A stretch of 64,000 bases of DNA from Blastocatellia bacterium (GCA_016789265.1 JAEUQK010000029.1:1-64000); one strand, 5' to 3'; counted from the stretch's first letter, positions 19,552 through 29,107 are shown. Made by a program: numbers and translations. Notes: generated from the sequence alone by a model not told the origin.

Positions 19552-19595
19552 GTAGTTGAATGACTACATGTTATATATGTAGTTAAGTGACTACA
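19552..19595 (+). promoter_or_regulatory. Tandem operators upstream of the first arsR-SRPBCC module
   Basis: Two copies of GTAGTT-N4-GACTACA begin at 19552 and 19579, each a dyad (GTAGT/ACTAC arms, 6-base spacer), centred 27 bases apart. The second ends 2 bases before the arsR ATG, so a bound repressor would block translation start and promoter alike. The two copies also place ACTACAT and ATGTAGT as a larger inverted repeat between them. Confidence 0.6.
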
Positions 19596-19597
19596 CG

Positions 19598-19921
19598 ATG
19601 AACTTAAGACGAGACGTATTTCAAGCAATAGCAGACCCAACAAGGCGGGCCATACTTGTCCTTGTTGCGTCGCAATCGATGACAGCCGGGACGATAGCCT
19701 CTAACTTTGACACGGCAAGGCCGACGGTTTCAAAGCACCTTCAAATACTTACCGAATGTGAGCTACTCGAGCCGGAACAAAACGGCCGCGAGATCTTCTA
19801 TCACTTGAATCCGAAGAAAATGAAAGAGATCGCCGATTTTATCGAGCCGTTCCGCAAGATGTGGGATGACAGGTTCAACAAGCTTGAGGCAGTAATGAAG
19901 AAATACAAAACGAAGAAATAG
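19598..19921 (+). CDS. ArsR family winged-helix regulator (SRPBCC-associated type)
   Basis: A 107-residue repressor. It begins [20 protein letters not shown], the diagnostic start of the ArsR subgroup paired with SRPBCC/AHSA1 proteins. The winged helix follows: [46 protein letters not shown]. No Cys metal site of the classical ArsR kind (CxC) is present, so it is unlikely to sense arsenic. It is 6 bases before the SRPBCC gene and is preceded by two operator copies, so autorepression is inferred. It is a paralogue of the gene at 26626-26955. Confidence 0.92.
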   Translation: MNLRRDVFQAIADPTRRAILVLVASQSMTAGTIASNFDTARPTVSKHLQILTECELLEPEQNGREIFYHLNPKKMKEIADFIEPFRKMWDDRFNKLEAVMKKYKTKK

Positions 19922-19927
19922 AGCAAA

Positions 19928-20410
19928 ATGGAATTGAAAACTAAGATCCACGCCGAGGACGGCAAACATGATCTAACGATCACGCGCGAATTTGACCTGC
20001 CGGTCGAACTACTTTTCAGGGCACACGCGGAGGCCGAGATCTTCGAACAGTGGATGTCGCACGAATACGGGACCGTGAAGGTTGTCAAGTTCGAGGCTCG
20101 GCGGCACGGCGGATGGGAGTTTCAAACGTCTGATGCGGCCGGAAACGTCATCTTTAGCGCAAACGGGACGATCCACGAATTTATCCCCGACGCCAAGATC
20201 ACGCGAACGTTCGAAATGGCGAATTCACCCTTCGATGTCCAGCTTGAGTTTCTGGAATTTGAGAGGCTGTCGGACGAAACGAGCAAACTCAGAATGCATG
20301 TCGTTTACCGATCGGCAGAGCTTCGGGACCAGATGTTGAAGCTCCCGTTCGCGTCAGGGCTGAACATGGCCCACGACCGGCTTCAGGACATCGTCGGTAA
20401 TTTGAGATAG
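19928..20410 (+). CDS. SRPBCC/AHSA1 domain protein
   Basis: A 160-residue single-domain protein of the START-like (Bet v 1) fold. Recognisable parts are TREFDLPVELLFRAHAEAEIFEQWM at the start, GGWEFQTSDAAGN and FSANGTIHEFIPDAKITRTFE, and a C-terminal helix ending SGLNMAHDRLQDIVG. These proteins bind hydrophobic ligands; the ligand is unknown. It is co-transcribed with the ArsR regulator in front and probably with the small membrane protein 31 bases behind. Confidence 0.88.
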   Translation: MELKTKIHAEDGKHDLTITREFDLPVELLFRAHAEAEIFEQWMSHEYGTVKVVKFEARRHGGWEFQTSDAAGNVIFSANGTIHEFIPDAKITRTFEMANSPFDVQLEFLEFERLSDETSKLRMHVVYRSAELRDQMLKLPFASGLNMAHDRLQDIVGNLR

Positions 20411-20441
20411 AAAATCACGGATCTGAGGAGAGACGCCAAAT

Positions 20442-20675
20442 ATGATCAGCAATGCGGCACAAAGAACGATCGGCCGGATCGTACACCTAATATTTGCGAT
20501 CCCGATCGCGGGGTACGTTTACAGTCCATTTGAGCAATTGCCTGATTACGCGCCCACCGTTCGCTACGTTGCGGTCCCGGTAATTATTCTTACGGGGCTA
20601 CTGATGTGGAAGGGGCATCTTCTTCGTCGGATGTTTTCAAACGGAAGTGCGCAGGCCGCAGCGGACGGGCAATGA
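20442..20675 (+). CDS. Small integral membrane protein
   Basis: A 77-residue protein with two predicted transmembrane helices: IGRIVHLIFAIPIAGYVYSPF and TVRYVAVPVIILTGLLMW, followed by a basic KGHLLRRMF tail that should lie in the cytoplasm. I do not know its function. It follows the SRPBCC gene by 31 bases and precedes DUF4256 by 33, so it is probably the third gene of the ArsR operon. Confidence 0.75.
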   Translation: MISNAAQRTIGRIVHLIFAIPIAGYVYSPFEQLPDYAPTVRYVAVPVIILTGLLMWKGHLLRRMFSNGSAQAAADGQ

Positions 20676-20708
20676 TCGTGCGACCTAAAAAGGGAGTAGA
20701 CTTATACG

Positions 20709-21269
20709 ATGTCAAAAAAGAAACTAACAGCGGCTCAGCGCGTCGAATTGATAAACGAATTGCGGGATCGCTTTGAGAAAAACAAAGGCAGGCATAAAGG
20801 CATCGAATGGGGCACTGTTGCCGCCAGGCTCGAAGCCAATGAGGCGAAGCTATGGTCGTTGGCCGAAATGGAGAGAACGGGCGGCGAGCCCGATGTCGTT
20901 GGGTTGGATAAAACGACCGGCGAATTTATCTTCTTTGATTGTGCAGCCGAAAGCCCAAAGGGACGCAGAAGTCTTTGCTACGACCGGTCCGCGTGGGAAT
21001 CGAGAAAGGAACACAAACCGGAGAGCGATGCGTTATCTGCCGCAAACACGATGGGAATACAGATCTTATCGGAAGAAGATTATCGCGAGCTTCAGAAACT
21101 AGGCGAGTTTGACCTGAAAACATCGAGCTGGATAGAGACGCCCGATGATGTCCGAGGCTTAGGCGGTGCACTGTTTTGCGACCGCCGATTCGGACGTGTC
21201 TTTACGTACCACAACGGAGCCGAATCGTATTACGCGGCCAGAGGTTTTCGCGGTTCGATCAAGGTATAG
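20709..21269 (+). CDS. DUF4256 family protein
   Basis: A 186-residue cytoplasmic protein with the conserved DUF4256 pattern: an N-terminal helix LTAAQRVELINELRDRFEKNKGRH, then LWSLAEMERTGGEPDVVG, FIFFDCAAESPKGRRSLCYDR, MGIQILSEEDYRELQKLGEFD, and WIETPDDVRGLGGALFCDRRFGRVF. The family function is unknown; the length is the usual one. Its genes are often found beside VOC and SRPBCC genes, as here. Confidence 0.88.
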   Translation: MSKKKLTAAQRVELINELRDRFEKNKGRHKGIEWGTVAARLEANEAKLWSLAEMERTGGEPDVVGLDKTTGEFIFFDCAAESPKGRRSLCYDRSAWESRKEHKPESDALSAANTMGIQILSEEDYRELQKLGEFDLKTSSWIETPDDVRGLGGALFCDRRFGRVFTYHNGAESYYAARGFRGSIKV

Positions 21270-21316
21270 AACCTTCAAGCTGGCTTGGCTTGAGTGAACA
21301 CAATACCCCTGATGGA

Positions 21317-21550
21317 CTAGCGCCCTTTACCTAGAATTCTTGGGAGGCGGCCGCTTCCATCTACGAACACGCGGTTGACCAGATCCAAAAGTATCCGTCG
21401 ATCGTTCATTTCAGTCACAGGTTTCATCTCGACGAACTGCTTCGCCCCTTCTTGCGAAATTCCATAGGACAATAAGCCAGTTATGATAAACTCCAGTCGA
21501 CCTTCAGTTAACGGAACTCCGACGACCAATTCACCACGCGTAAAACCCAT
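21317..21550 (-). CDS. Small protein of unknown function
   Basis: A 77-residue frame whose ATG at 21550 is preceded by a strong GGAGGGAAAG ribosome site; the in-frame ATG six codons upstream has none. The sequence MGFTRGELVVGVPLTEGRLEFIITGLL is followed by a helical SQEGAKQFVEM..ILLDLVNRVF part. I do not recognise the family. It is 32 bases downstream of the SET-domain gene on the same strand. Confidence 0.6.
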   Translation of the reverse strand: MGFTRGELVVGVPLTEGRLEFIITGLLSYGISQEGAKQFVEMKPVTEMNDRRILLDLVNRVFVDGSGRLPRILGKGR

Positions 21551-21581
21551 ACTTTCCCTCCATTGCAAATAGAATGGTCAC

Positions 21582-22025
21582 CTATTCATTTGGATCAACT
21601 CCGACCGGAACGATCCCAAACATAGGGAACCAGACGTCCTCGGTTGAATCCGGATCACCGCCGCGGCCGTCGTAGTTGATCGTCAACTCTTCGCCTTGAC
21701 CGATCGCCCGGACCGCGGTGAACCTTATCCCGTTCCCTTCGAGAACGGAATCATAGCGCATGTTTGCCGGATTGGCGTGGTTGTACATGCTGCCGTAGCC
21801 CAATGCCAGTGCGCTTGTGCCGGGCATCGATGCGATACGTTCCCAATCAAAAACTCTCTGCCTTAGATCGTTTTCCAATTGGTCGAACTCAGTTCGGAGC
21901 AAAATAACAGGAACCTTCTCAACTACCTCACCGGGTCCGATCGATCGCGTAGCGAACACACCGAGGCCCTTGGCTGTTCCGGTAGGAGCGAGATATCCAA
22001 GCGATGTTTGAAACAGCGGGTCCAT
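21582..22025 (-). CDS. SET-domain protein (possible lysine methyltransferase)
   Basis: A 147-residue protein that consists of a compact SET domain. It has the N-terminal strand motif GLGVFATRSIGPGEVVE, the pseudoknot sequence SMYNHANPANMRY (the NHxxxxN motif that binds S-adenosylmethionine) and GEELTINYDG with the catalytic Tyr. Pre-SET and post-SET cysteine clusters are absent, as in other short bacterial members. It probably methylates lysine in a protein; the target is unknown. It lies between a small unknown gene and a cupin gene on the same strand. Confidence 0.85.
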   Translation of the reverse strand: MDPLFQTSLGYLAPTGTAKGLGVFATRSIGPGEVVEKVPVILLRTEFDQLENDLRQRVFDWERIASMPGTSALALGYGSMYNHANPANMRYDSVLEGNGIRFTAVRAIGQGEELTINYDGRGGDPDSTEDVWFPMFGIVPVGVDPNE

Positions 22026-22075
22026 TTGCTCTTTGGGGCAAGAATAATTTATGTGTGTCGGCCCGTATTAGGACT

Positions 22076-22510
22076 CTACGCGTTTGGCGGCGGAGCCGGC
22101 ACCAGCCCGTATCGGCCCATTATGGCCATAAGAGCCCCGATATTAGGCGGGCCGCCGGCATTGACCACTTCGGCGACGTCGCGAAAATACTGCGCACCTA
22201 TGTCAGGCGTGTTGAATATCAACACTCGGGCCAAATCGTTATGCGGATTGCTGAACGCGTGGACCGAACCCTTTGGGCTATACATCGAATCGCCGCGTCC
22301 AAGGTCGCGGGCCTCTCCATCGACCGAGTATCGCAGCGTACCCTCGAGGACGTAAACGATCTCCTCGTTGTGCGTGTGGCTGTGCGGCGGCGGGACATTC
22401 GCTCCCGGCGGTACAGTGACCTCGAACACGCCGGATGTGCCGGCCTCCGCTCCATCAATAAGGTAATCGATCGTGAGCGCTCCAATATTGATCCTTGAAC
22501 TCTCCGTCAT
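22076..22510 (-). CDS. Cupin-domain protein
   Basis: A 144-residue single-cupin protein. The first cupin motif appears as PPHSHTHNEEIVYVLEGTL (two His, one Glu for metal) and the second as VHAFSNPHNDLARVLIFNTP with a His. The C-terminal 35 residues are helical (YFRDVAEVVNAGG). Possible dioxygenase, isomerase or ligand sensor; not decidable. It is 33 bases upstream of no other cupin, and runs with the SET and 127-residue genes on the same strand. Confidence 0.85.
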   Translation of the reverse strand: MTESSRINIGALTIDYLIDGAEAGTSGVFEVTVPPGANVPPPHSHTHNEEIVYVLEGTLRYSVDGEARDLGRGDSMYSPKGSVHAFSNPHNDLARVLIFNTPDIGAQYFRDVAEVVNAGGPPNIGALMAIMGRYGLVPAPPPNA

Positions 22511-22543
22511 GATGTTTAGCTCCTTGAAATTAACCCGGATCGT

Positions 22544-22927
22544 TTAGACCCAACGCTTTACTGATTCGCCAATGTCCGCCGGCAGCTGATTGAAACACAT
22601 CTTCGCCTGGGATGCGTTTACATGCACGACGTTTACAAGTTTCTCAAACAGAATGAAGTTGCTCGGAACCGTTCTAACACCTGCTCCGATAAGCACGCAA
22701 TCCCAAGGCTTGAGCTCAAGCTGGCTTTTGACGACGGTCTCAGCGGTTTCGCCAAAGTCGGTAAGGCATGTTTGAACTTCGAAACCGAGGCCGGTCAATA
22801 GCTCTTCGGAAGACTTGATACCGGCGAACACCTTTTCCGTGGTCATGCCCGGCGCGTAACCCGGTTGCGACCAATCGATCAGGGTTGGATCCAGCCCAAT
22901 GACGAGTACAGTTTTCGCTTCTAACAT
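22544..22927 (-). CDS. Conserved hypothetical protein
   Basis: A 127-residue cytoplasmic protein with alternating strand and helix: KTVLVIGLDPTLIDWS, a helix (KSSEELLTGLG), FEVQTCLTD, then WDCVLIGAGVRTVPSNFILFEKLVNVVH and a C-terminal helix. The layout resembles a small Rossmann-like (flavodoxin or response-regulator sized) fold, but no phosphorylation Asp or nucleotide motif is clear. A GGAGGCAGG ribosome site precedes the ATG. Same strand as the cupin gene, 33 bases away. Function unknown. Confidence 0.7.
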   Translation of the reverse strand: MLEAKTVLVIGLDPTLIDWSQPGYAPGMTTEKVFAGIKSSEELLTGLGFEVQTCLTDFGETAETVVKSQLELKPWDCVLIGAGVRTVPSNFILFEKLVNVVHVNASQAKMCFNQLPADIGESVKRWV

Positions 22928-23088
22928 ACCTGCCTCCTGGGTGTGTTCTATTTTGTCGCGCCTAATAATACACCCGAATTGGATATTGCATAGGGTGAAA
23001 TTGTCGGAAACAGGGGTTGGTTAGGTTGAGGGGGCCTTATATGAGGCCATTCTGATCAGGTATGCCGATCCATCCTGTTACGTTTCGA

Positions 23089-23976
23089 CTATTTGTTTTG
23101 AGGCTTAGCATCGAGAAAGTCGATGACCATCGGGACGATCGTGGACATTCGGTTCATCAGCGTGACGTGGGTAGTGTCGGGCAAAATGGCCAACCTTGAC
23201 TCGGGATGCGGGTGCATGTCGCCGTGAATATCGCCGCCACCCTTGAGGCGGTACATTTCAGCGATGTGCTCCATCCGCACGCCATCGGCGTCGCCGTGGA
23301 TGAAGAACATCGGTGCTTTGGTGGCCGCGAATCTATCGGCGCCAAAGTCCCAAGGCCTCATCGCCGCAGCCTTTATGTGTGCGAAAAAAACCGGAAAGCT
23401 GCCCTTAACCGGATTAAGTTTCTCGCGTTCGGTTTCGGCAGGTGAGCCTTTCATCATATCCAACGAGAAATTCGGCCAAAAGTCGTTCGCTTCCTTGACC
23501 CATCCGTCGCGCCGGATCGGGTGCGACATGCTAACGACCTTTCGCACTTTTTCCGGATGCCGGATCGCGGCCATCATCGCCGTGCCTGCGCCCAGACTGT
23601 AACCAACGATATCCGCTCGCTCGATCTTGAGATAATCGAGTAATCCGGCAACATCGTCCGCGAGGTTTTCGTATGTAATGTCGCGTTTTATGTCCGCGGT
23701 ACGCCCGTGGCCTTGCATTTCGACGGCGATGACCTTACGCGTTTTGGCCAGTTCATTGATCCACTTACTCCAGTCTTCATCGATCGCCATAAACGCCCCA
23801 TGCAGCATCACCACCGGCTCGCCCTGCCCACGGATCTCATAATACATTGTGAGTCCATTAACCGGCGCATAGCCCGTAACCGGTTTCTGCTGCGCGGAGA
23901 TGATACCCGAAAGTAGAATCATCAGAACAAAGGCTGGTATCAGCATATTCGTATTCCAACTGAATATTTTTCTCAT
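23089..23976 (-). CDS. Secreted alpha/beta-hydrolase
   Basis: A 295-residue protein with an N-terminal signal or anchor ([24 protein letters not shown]). The hydrolase fold shows the oxyanion HGAFMAI, the nucleophile elbow GYSLGAG (Ser), a [11 protein letters not shown] acid and the late His in PDTTHVTLM. Substrate unknown; the family includes esterases and haloperoxidase-like enzymes. The start is the ATG one base after the upstream gene's TGA (TGACATG), which indicates translational coupling; an earlier in-frame start would overlap that gene. Confidence 0.88.
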   Translation of the reverse strand: MRKIFSWNTNMLIPAFVLMILLSGIISAQQKPVTGYAPVNGLTMYYEIRGQGEPVVMLHGAFMAIDEDWSKWINELAKTRKVIAVEMQGHGRTADIKRDITYENLADDVAGLLDYLKIERADIVGYSLGAGTAMMAAIRHPEKVRKVVSMSHPIRRDGWVKEANDFWPNFSLDMMKGSPAETEREKLNPVKGSFPVFFAHIKAAAMRPWDFGADRFAATKAPMFFIHGDADGVRMEHIAEMYRLKGGGDIHGDMHPHPESRLAILPDTTHVTLMNRMSTIVPMVIDFLDAKPQNK

Positions 23977-23977
23977 G

Positions 23978-25000
23978 TCAGTACTCAACAACATTGCCGT
24001 TTAGCATTAGAACCGATTTACCTTCGATCATGATCTTGCCGGTATACCTATTCTCACTTTTCTGAAACTTCCACTTTTTCATGGCGTTAACTAAAGCCGT
24101 CCTCAGTAGAAGATGACCGGAAATCGGAGTCACACACTCAACTTCGCCATCGGGCGAAATGACAAGCTCGAAAACGGACTCTCCTGTCGCTCTTACTGCT
24201 CTTGCGGCCGGCGGATACTTGGGCATCTCGTTTGAAATTATCCTCGTATTCAATTCAGCGGTGGAGATTGGAACCGCTCCATCCCGTGACGAGCAGGGGG
24301 TCGCGTTTTCTTTGACCGGAAACACCGGGTCTGTCTTCTCAGCGATTTTTGACAAAAGGAGAAAGTGGAGTGATGGGATCCTATCTTCGACCTTATCCAC
24401 GACTGTGCCGTCCTTGAGATTCACATGAACATCAAAGAATTGCTTATCCTTGCCAGGCTTGACGACCCTTAAAATGAGTTTGCTCGTCTCGTAATCGATT
24501 TCGTGAGTACCATGCCAGTGGATCGAACTTGTACTCGCAGGAAGATTGTATATGTCGCTTTCTGTCAGGAAATCCGACAATCCAAGTTTCTTGATCAGCG
24601 TGCCAGTTTGACCGCTATATATCGAGACAACGTCATCTCCGTAGCCAATCCCATGCCAGTTGTCGAACGTTATGACGTAGTCACCGTTATTGGATACAAG
24701 GGCGCTCACAGGTGCGACATCGTTAACAAGCCGTACGTTCCAAAGCCTCTTTCCTTTAGCGAAGAAGGATCCTTTGCAGAAGTTATCAGGAATACCTTTT
24801 ACCGATCCGGGATTGTCTTTCTCGTCGACCTTGTCTTGAAAGAACGCTAATTGGCTTTCAAGTTTCTTAGGCTCGACCTTTAGGCAATACTTCTTATTTG
24901 CTGAACAGTATTTCTCGACAGTCGGCAATCTCCAGGTGTCCGCTTGAACGGTCGCCGAAAACCCAAGAATGACTAATAGAAGGCAAAAAATAGGTTTCAT
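23978..25000 (-). CDS. Secreted protein with TonB-like C-terminal domain
   Basis: A 340-residue protein. The start at 25000 gives the signal peptide [20 protein letters not shown]; the frame upstream is not signal-like. Residues about 25-220 are an unrecognised, beta-rich part with four Cys near the N-terminus ([12 protein letters not shown]). The last 85 residues are a TonB C-terminal-like module: [49 protein letters not shown]. Location is periplasmic. It is translationally coupled to the hydrolase gene; the two may work together, but their joint role is unknown. Confidence 0.75.
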   Translation of the reverse strand: MKPIFCLLLVILGFSATVQADTWRLPTVEKYCSANKKYCLKVEPKKLESQLAFFQDKVDEKDNPGSVKGIPDNFCKGSFFAKGKRLWNVRLVNDVAPVSALVSNNGDYVITFDNWHGIGYGDDVVSIYSGQTGTLIKKLGLSDFLTESDIYNLPASTSSIHWHGTHEIDYETSKLILRVVKPGKDKQFFDVHVNLKDGTVVDKVEDRIPSLHFLLLSKIAEKTDPVFPVKENATPCSSRDGAVPISTAELNTRIISNEMPKYPPAARAVRATGESVFELVISPDGEVECVTPISGHLLLRTALVNAMKKWKFQKSENRYTGKIMIEGKSVLMLNGNVVEY

Positions 25001-25067
25001 AATTCCGTGTTGGATGTCTTTCTTGTCCATTGGTAAGCCACCGACGGCCAAACAAGACACTGGGTCA

Positions 25068-25682
25068 TCAATCGTTCTCCTCTATCTGAGGGGCGCCGGT
25101 TTTTACATCGCCGTCTCGTTCGTAAGTCGCGCTGATTATGCCGTTTGGAGAGACCTGGCTCTCGGTCACCTTGAAGGCTGCCGGGATGGTGCCGCCGTTG
25201 AAGAGGCGTTTTCCCTGGCCTAGCGTGATCGGGAATATCATTAGCTCCAACCCGTCGACAAGATCAGCTTTGAAAAGCGTCTGAAGCATATCGGCGCTTC
25301 CAAAGACGTGCAGGTCCGGCCCGTCCGTTTGTTTTAGCTCCCGTACTTTTCCTGCAAGGTCTCCGCTTAGAAAGACGGTAGGCTGCCAGTCGCTTGAAGT
25401 TCTTGTGTTCGAGGCGACGTATTTGGTTGCGGTCATAACGTTAGGCCAGAAGTGTGAGTGCGTCGGCCAGTAGGTTTCCCAATTATCAAAGACCTTTCGT
25501 CCCAACAGCAGGTCGACCGGCTTTGCCAGCCGTTTTTGTATCACGGCCCCCGTCTCTTCGTCCGCATAGCCGAAAAACCACCCGCCATACTTAAAGTCGC
25601 CGGCGTCGTCTTCTTCCGGCCCGCCGCCGGACTGAATGACGCCATCAAGCGTCATGAATTCACATGCAGTTATTTTTCTCAT
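25068..25682 (-). CDS. Dihydrofolate reductase/RibD C-terminal-like protein
   Basis: A 204-residue member of the RibD_C/DHFR-like superfamily. It starts [26 protein letters not shown], the usual opening of this accessory-genome family, and contains [35 protein letters not shown] and [24 protein letters not shown] strands. Likely a reductase of unknown pteridine-like or nucleotide-like substrate. It sits in the accessory cluster of DUF1801, SRPBCC and ArsR genes on the same strand. Confidence 0.88.
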   Translation of the reverse strand: MRKITACEFMTLDGVIQSGGGPEEDDAGDFKYGGWFFGYADEETGAVIQKRLAKPVDLLLGRKVFDNWETYWPTHSHFWPNVMTATKYVASNTRTSSDWQPTVFLSGDLAGKVRELKQTDGPDLHVFGSADMLQTLFKADLVDGLELMIFPITLGQGKRLFNGGTIPAAFKVTESQVSPNGIISATYERDGDVKTGAPQIEEND

Positions 25683-25722
25683 CGATTCTCCAGTACTGTT
25701 TTAACCTTCGTGTTTGTTCGTG

Positions 25723-26148
25723 TTATTTCGTGGTTCCAAACCCAAATCGTATCGCCGCTTCGAGAACATCAAGGTTTATATCTTTCAGCGACTTGAACCT
25801 TATGCAATAACCGGTCACCTTTGCCTTGCCGAGGGTCTTTCCATAAGTTTCGGCCAGGTATTTCTTATCGTCGATACCCATGATGTAGACAGAGATCCCG
25901 GTCGTGTTCGCGGTCAAACCGACCTGATAAAACTCTCGGGTCTTACCGCCCGCCAACCGCATCGTGTATTCTCCATAGCCGATATTTGGATTCGAAACGA
26001 CCTTGCCTTTGTCGTCCTTACCGTCGAGAAACCATAATTTGCATCCCGGCGATATTTTCAGAATGCTGTCGTGCAGCGTCTGCATTTCGCCGCGTTTTGG
26101 TTCGGGTTGGCTGGCAATAAACTCTCTGATCTGTTTTTGTACGTTCAT
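25723..26148 (-). CDS. DUF1801/YdhG-like protein
   Basis: A 141-residue cytoplasmic protein with the family's layout: an N-terminal helix ([29 protein letters not shown]), [16 protein letters not shown], then [54 protein letters not shown]. Function unknown. Its ATG overlaps the SRPBCC stop by 4 bases (ATGA), so it is translationally coupled to the second ArsR module. Confidence 0.85.
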   Translation of the reverse strand: MNVQKQIREFIASQPEPKRGEMQTLHDSILKISPGCKLWFLDGKDDKGKVVSNPNIGYGEYTMRLAGGKTREFYQVGLTANTTGISVYIMGIDDKKYLAETYGKTLGKAKVTGYCIRFKSLKDINLDVLEAAIRFGFGTTK

Positions 26149-26624
26149 GCCGATAAATTCGTCAGCAGTTCTTCCAAATTTTCGAGCTGTGCTGCGGTTC
26201 CTTCCTTAAATCCAAATTCGATCATCCGTTCTAAGCGCTCCAGCGACTCGTTGTAGATCGAGACGTGAACGGTTGTCTTTCCGTCCGCCTCGCTGAAACT
26301 CAGGTCCCAATCGGAGCCCGGCAACTGTAGGTTTTCGTTTTCATCCGCAAATGCGTTGAAAAACTTGAAATTGGTTTTCGGAGTGATGGAAGTATATCTC
26401 TGAACGGCCCAGCGTTCGCCACCATCTGGGCTCACCATCGCATAAAATCTCCGGCCGCCGACCTCAAAATCCATGACCTTTGTCCGTGACGCGAAAGGTT
26501 TCGGCGCCCACCATTGGTCGAGCAGTTCCCGTTTAGTGTAAGCGTCCCAGACCATGTCACGCGGTGCGTCGAATTCCTTCGTGATGTCGACAGTTTTTGT
26601 TTCTTTGCTAAGTACAAATTCCAT
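26145..26624 (-). CDS. SRPBCC/AHSA1 domain protein
   Basis: A 159-residue START-like protein. [41 protein letters not shown] is the usual opening; [20 protein letters not shown] and [19 protein letters not shown] follow. The ATG at 26624 is one base after the ArsR stop (TAATATG), which is better than the in-frame start four codons upstream. Ligand unknown. It is the second gene of an ArsR-SRPBCC-DUF1801 operon and a paralogue of the protein at 19928-20410. Confidence 0.88.
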   Translation of the reverse strand: MEFVLSKETKTVDITKEFDAPRDMVWDAYTKRELLDQWWAPKPFASRTKVMDFEVGGRRFYAMVSPDGGERWAVQRYTSITPKTNFKFFNAFADENENLQLPGSDWDLSFSEADGKTTVHVSIYNESLERLERMIEFGFKEGTAAQLENLEELLTNLSA

Positions 26625-26625
26625 A

Positions 26626-26955
26626 TTATTTCTCACTCTTCTTTTGTTTCTTCATGACCTCGAGCACCTCGCCTAGCTGCTCGTAGCGGGCCTCCCAGAT
26701 CTTTCGGTACTGTTCGAGCCAGGTGTCTATTTCTTTCATTTTCTCGATCTCGAGCGAATAGTAGATCTCCCGCCCGCGTTGTTCCTGTTGCACAAGTTCG
26801 CACTCAGTGAGGATGCGAAGGTGCTTTGATACGGCCTGCCGCGAAGTCTCAAAATGCTCGGCGATCGCGTTCGGCGTCATCGCCTGGAGCGCCACAAGCG
26901 CGATTATCGCCCGCCTCGTCGGATCAGCAATAGCCTGAAATACGTCTCTTTTCAT
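26626..26955 (-). CDS. ArsR family winged-helix regulator (SRPBCC-associated type)
   Basis: A 109-residue repressor starting [20 protein letters not shown], nearly the same opening as its paralogue at 19598. The DNA-reading helix is in [25 protein letters not shown]. The longer frame to 26991 would run through the operator and is unlikely. No classical metal-binding Cys. The two dyads in front, of a different sequence from those of the paralogue, suggest each repressor has its own operator. Confidence 0.92.
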   Translation of the reverse strand: MKRDVFQAIADPTRRAIIALVALQAMTPNAIAEHFETSRQAVSKHLRILTECELVQQEQRGREIYYSLEIEKMKEIDTWLEQYRKIWEARYEQLGEVLEVMKKQKKSEK

Positions 26956-26970
26956 ATCGACAGGCGCAAG

Positions 26971-27014
26971 TATGCAACCACCCGGTTGCATATGTCAAGT
27001 GCAACCGATCGGTT
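26971..27014 (-). promoter_or_regulatory. Tandem operators upstream of the second arsR-SRPBCC module
   Basis: A perfect TATGCAACC-N4-GGTTGCATA dyad occupies 26971-26992. A second, imperfect copy (GCAACC-GATC-GGTT) lies at 27001-27014, centred 27 bases from the first. The first dyad ends 15 bases from the likely arsR start. Confidence 0.65.
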
Positions 27015-27018
27015 TCGA

Positions 27019-27049
27019 GAAAAAAGCCTGATCCGGGTTGGATCAGGCT
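27019..27049 (-). terminator. Intrinsic terminator after the TPR gene pair
   Basis: A perfect 10-base stem (AGCCTGATCC with GGATCAGGCT) and a 5-base loop are followed on the minus strand by a run of T. It lies 49 bases past the stop of the TPR gene and separates that operon from the ArsR operon. Confidence 0.85.
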
Positions 27050-27097
27050 CAAATTGGGTTCGCACTAAAGCTTACGATGCCGGACTTACTAACTTCG

Positions 27098-29107
27098 CTA
27101 GCATCCGTAGCCGCTCCATCCGCTCGAGCATTGCCCGCTGGCGACATAGGCCTCGCCCGTACTGTAGTCGTTGCGGAGGTTGCCAGCTCGGCCGACGTCG
27201 GACTTAAGGTGTCTCGCGAGCGAGTCCGGCAGGTTCGGCCCGTGCACCCCGATAAACTTGTAATAGATGTCGACCATTTGGCGCTGAAGATTAGTGATGC
27301 GCTGGCGTGTGCCTTTGAATGTGAACGACAGGGAACCGCCGTTCTGGACCTTGCCGGCGGCGCTGATGATCTGTTCGCCGAGCCGTTCGATCTGCGGGTG
27401 GACGCGTTCATAGGCGGCGATCGCTGCGCGTTCCATGGCGGGGTCGACGCCGCTCCGCCTTCCGGACCCGGAGCCGCCGTCCGACGATGTCCCGCTTTGT
27501 TTCATTCGCTCAAGCTCTTTTTTCCACGCATCATCCTGAGCCTTCCAGTACGCGATGTTACTCAGCGATTCGTCGGCTGTCGAGCCCGCACCATCGATAA
27601 TGTTGGGATCGTTTTTGAGGTCGGCTTTTATTTGCTTGGACCGCTCTGCGAACTGTTTTGCAAGGGCTGGGTCGTACACCGAAGTCGAGTAGAACACGTT
27701 GTGGAGACCCGAGATATACAGGGCGATACGAGCCGCGCACTCGGCTCCGTTCGTACCGTCGTAATTCGCCAATTCGCCTTTTAGGTAATTCAATTTAAAG
27801 GAATCAGACCTCTTGTTGTTTGGCTCGTAGAATCCGTTTGCGTTCGTATCCAAAAAGCTATATTTGAAATAGCCGGCACAAACATTCTTTGGGTTTTTCG
27901 CATGGAGATCGTACCAGTAGGCCCGAGATGCCTTACTTTCAGCATCGTATTCAGGTACCTGCTTTGTCACCAACCTTCCGCCGGAATAAGTCATTCGACC
28001 GTGGGCTTTATCGATCATCTCCAAAAGTTCGGTCCACGCCTTTTCAAGCCTTTCGTATGCGCCGTAATCCCACGGATCGTCCTCGACGGCGACCTTGAGA
28101 AGTTCGACCCGTTCACGCTGCCTGGTAATCCTACGTGCGAACAGTTCGCGATAGGCAGCGGCCGCTTTCGGGTAGGTATCTTTTGCTTGCCCGGCCGCTA
28201 TGAAAAGATCGTCTGCGGCCCACGTGCTGTTCGGTACGATCTTGTAGGCTGCTTCGAACTCGTCGAAAGCACCGACAAAGTCTTTGTTCGAACGTTTGAG
28301 GTAGCCGAGAGCCATTCGCGTAAGATAGTTGTTCGGATCGATCTGGAATGCTTTTTGAGCATCGGCGGCCGATCCGGGCTTGAGGAGCGAACGGATGGCC
28401 AGTGCGGTCGCGTCTGAGGGGTTTATGCGAAGAGCGGCATCGGCATCGCTCGCGGCGGCCTGCACTACCGAACGGTCTCCGGCCGCGTACATCAATAGTT
28501 GGGCATATGCCCTGTCGGCGTACACCGGCAGATCCTTGTTTATAGAAAGTGCTTTGTTGAGATCAAGAAGAGCCAGCTTGTATCTGCCGAATTCGTTGAA
28601 CAGCCGGCCGCGCATCGCACGCGCGGTCGCATTCTCCGGGTTAACCTCGATCGCGTAGGAAAATGCGTCCAAGGCATCGCTTTTCTCACCCAATTTTCCG
28701 AGGTAAAGCGTAACGCCGCGGTTAAATGAAGCCTGCGGGTATTCAGGGTCGACCGCGAGAGCCTTGTCAAAATCGGCGAGGGCTGCGGTGAAATCCTTTT
28801 TCCCGTCGCGTTTTGCGACGCCGCGGGCATTCAATGCGATCTTGTTCTTTGGATCGCGGGTGATGATGCGGTTGACGAGCGTTTCGGTTTCGACATACTG
28901 TTTCTTGATAACGAGAAGTCGAACCTTTTGCGTAAGCGTGGCCAGATCGTTCGGCCGCGTCTTTAGGACGGCCTCGATACGCGCCGCGGCGGCATCCAAC
29001 TCACCCTTATTGATCATTGCCACAATTTCAGCACCAGGCTGAGAAAACGCTGCAGGCACACACAAAAAGATTGCGAGGATAAGTAACGGTATTCGCATAA
29101 AGGTCAT
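27098..29107 (-). CDS. Secreted TPR-repeat protein
   Basis: A 669-residue protein. The signal peptide is MRIPLLILAIFLCVPAAFSQ (an ATG three codons into the frame, at 29098, may be the true start). Residues about 30-330 hold consecutive tetratricopeptide repeats (ALADFDKALAVDPEYPQASFNRG, ALDAFSYAIEVNPENATARAMRG, ALLDLNKALSINKDLPVYADRA). The C-terminal half is not repeat-like; it has a Gly/Ser linker near residue 560 and ends in SGYGC. Likely a periplasmic or surface scaffold. A paralogue of similar design lies 59 bases upstream, probably in one operon. Confidence 0.85.
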   Translation of the reverse strand: MTFMRIPLLILAIFLCVPAAFSQPGAEIVAMINKGELDAAAARIEAVLKTRPNDLATLTQKVRLLVIKKQYVETETLVNRIITRDPKNKIALNARGVAKRDGKKDFTAALADFDKALAVDPEYPQASFNRGVTLYLGKLGEKSDALDAFSYAIEVNPENATARAMRGRLFNEFGRYKLALLDLNKALSINKDLPVYADRAYAQLLMYAAGDRSVVQAAASDADAALRINPSDATALAIRSLLKPGSAADAQKAFQIDPNNYLTRMALGYLKRSNKDFVGAFDEFEAAYKIVPNSTWAADDLFIAAGQAKDTYPKAAAAYRELFARRITRQRERVELLKVAVEDDPWDYGAYERLEKAWTELLEMIDKAHGRMTYSGGRLVTKQVPEYDAESKASRAYWYDLHAKNPKNVCAGYFKYSFLDTNANGFYEPNNKRSDSFKLNYLKGELANYDGTNGAECAARIALYISGLHNVFYSTSVYDPALAKQFAERSKQIKADLKNDPNIIDGAGSTADESLSNIAYWKAQDDAWKKELERMKQSGTSSDGGSGSGRRSGVDPAMERAAIAAYERVHPQIERLGEQIISAAGKVQNGGSLSFTFKGTRQRITNLQRQMVDIYYKFIGVHGPNLPDSLARHLKSDVGRAGNLRNDYSTGEAYVASGQCSSGWSGYGC

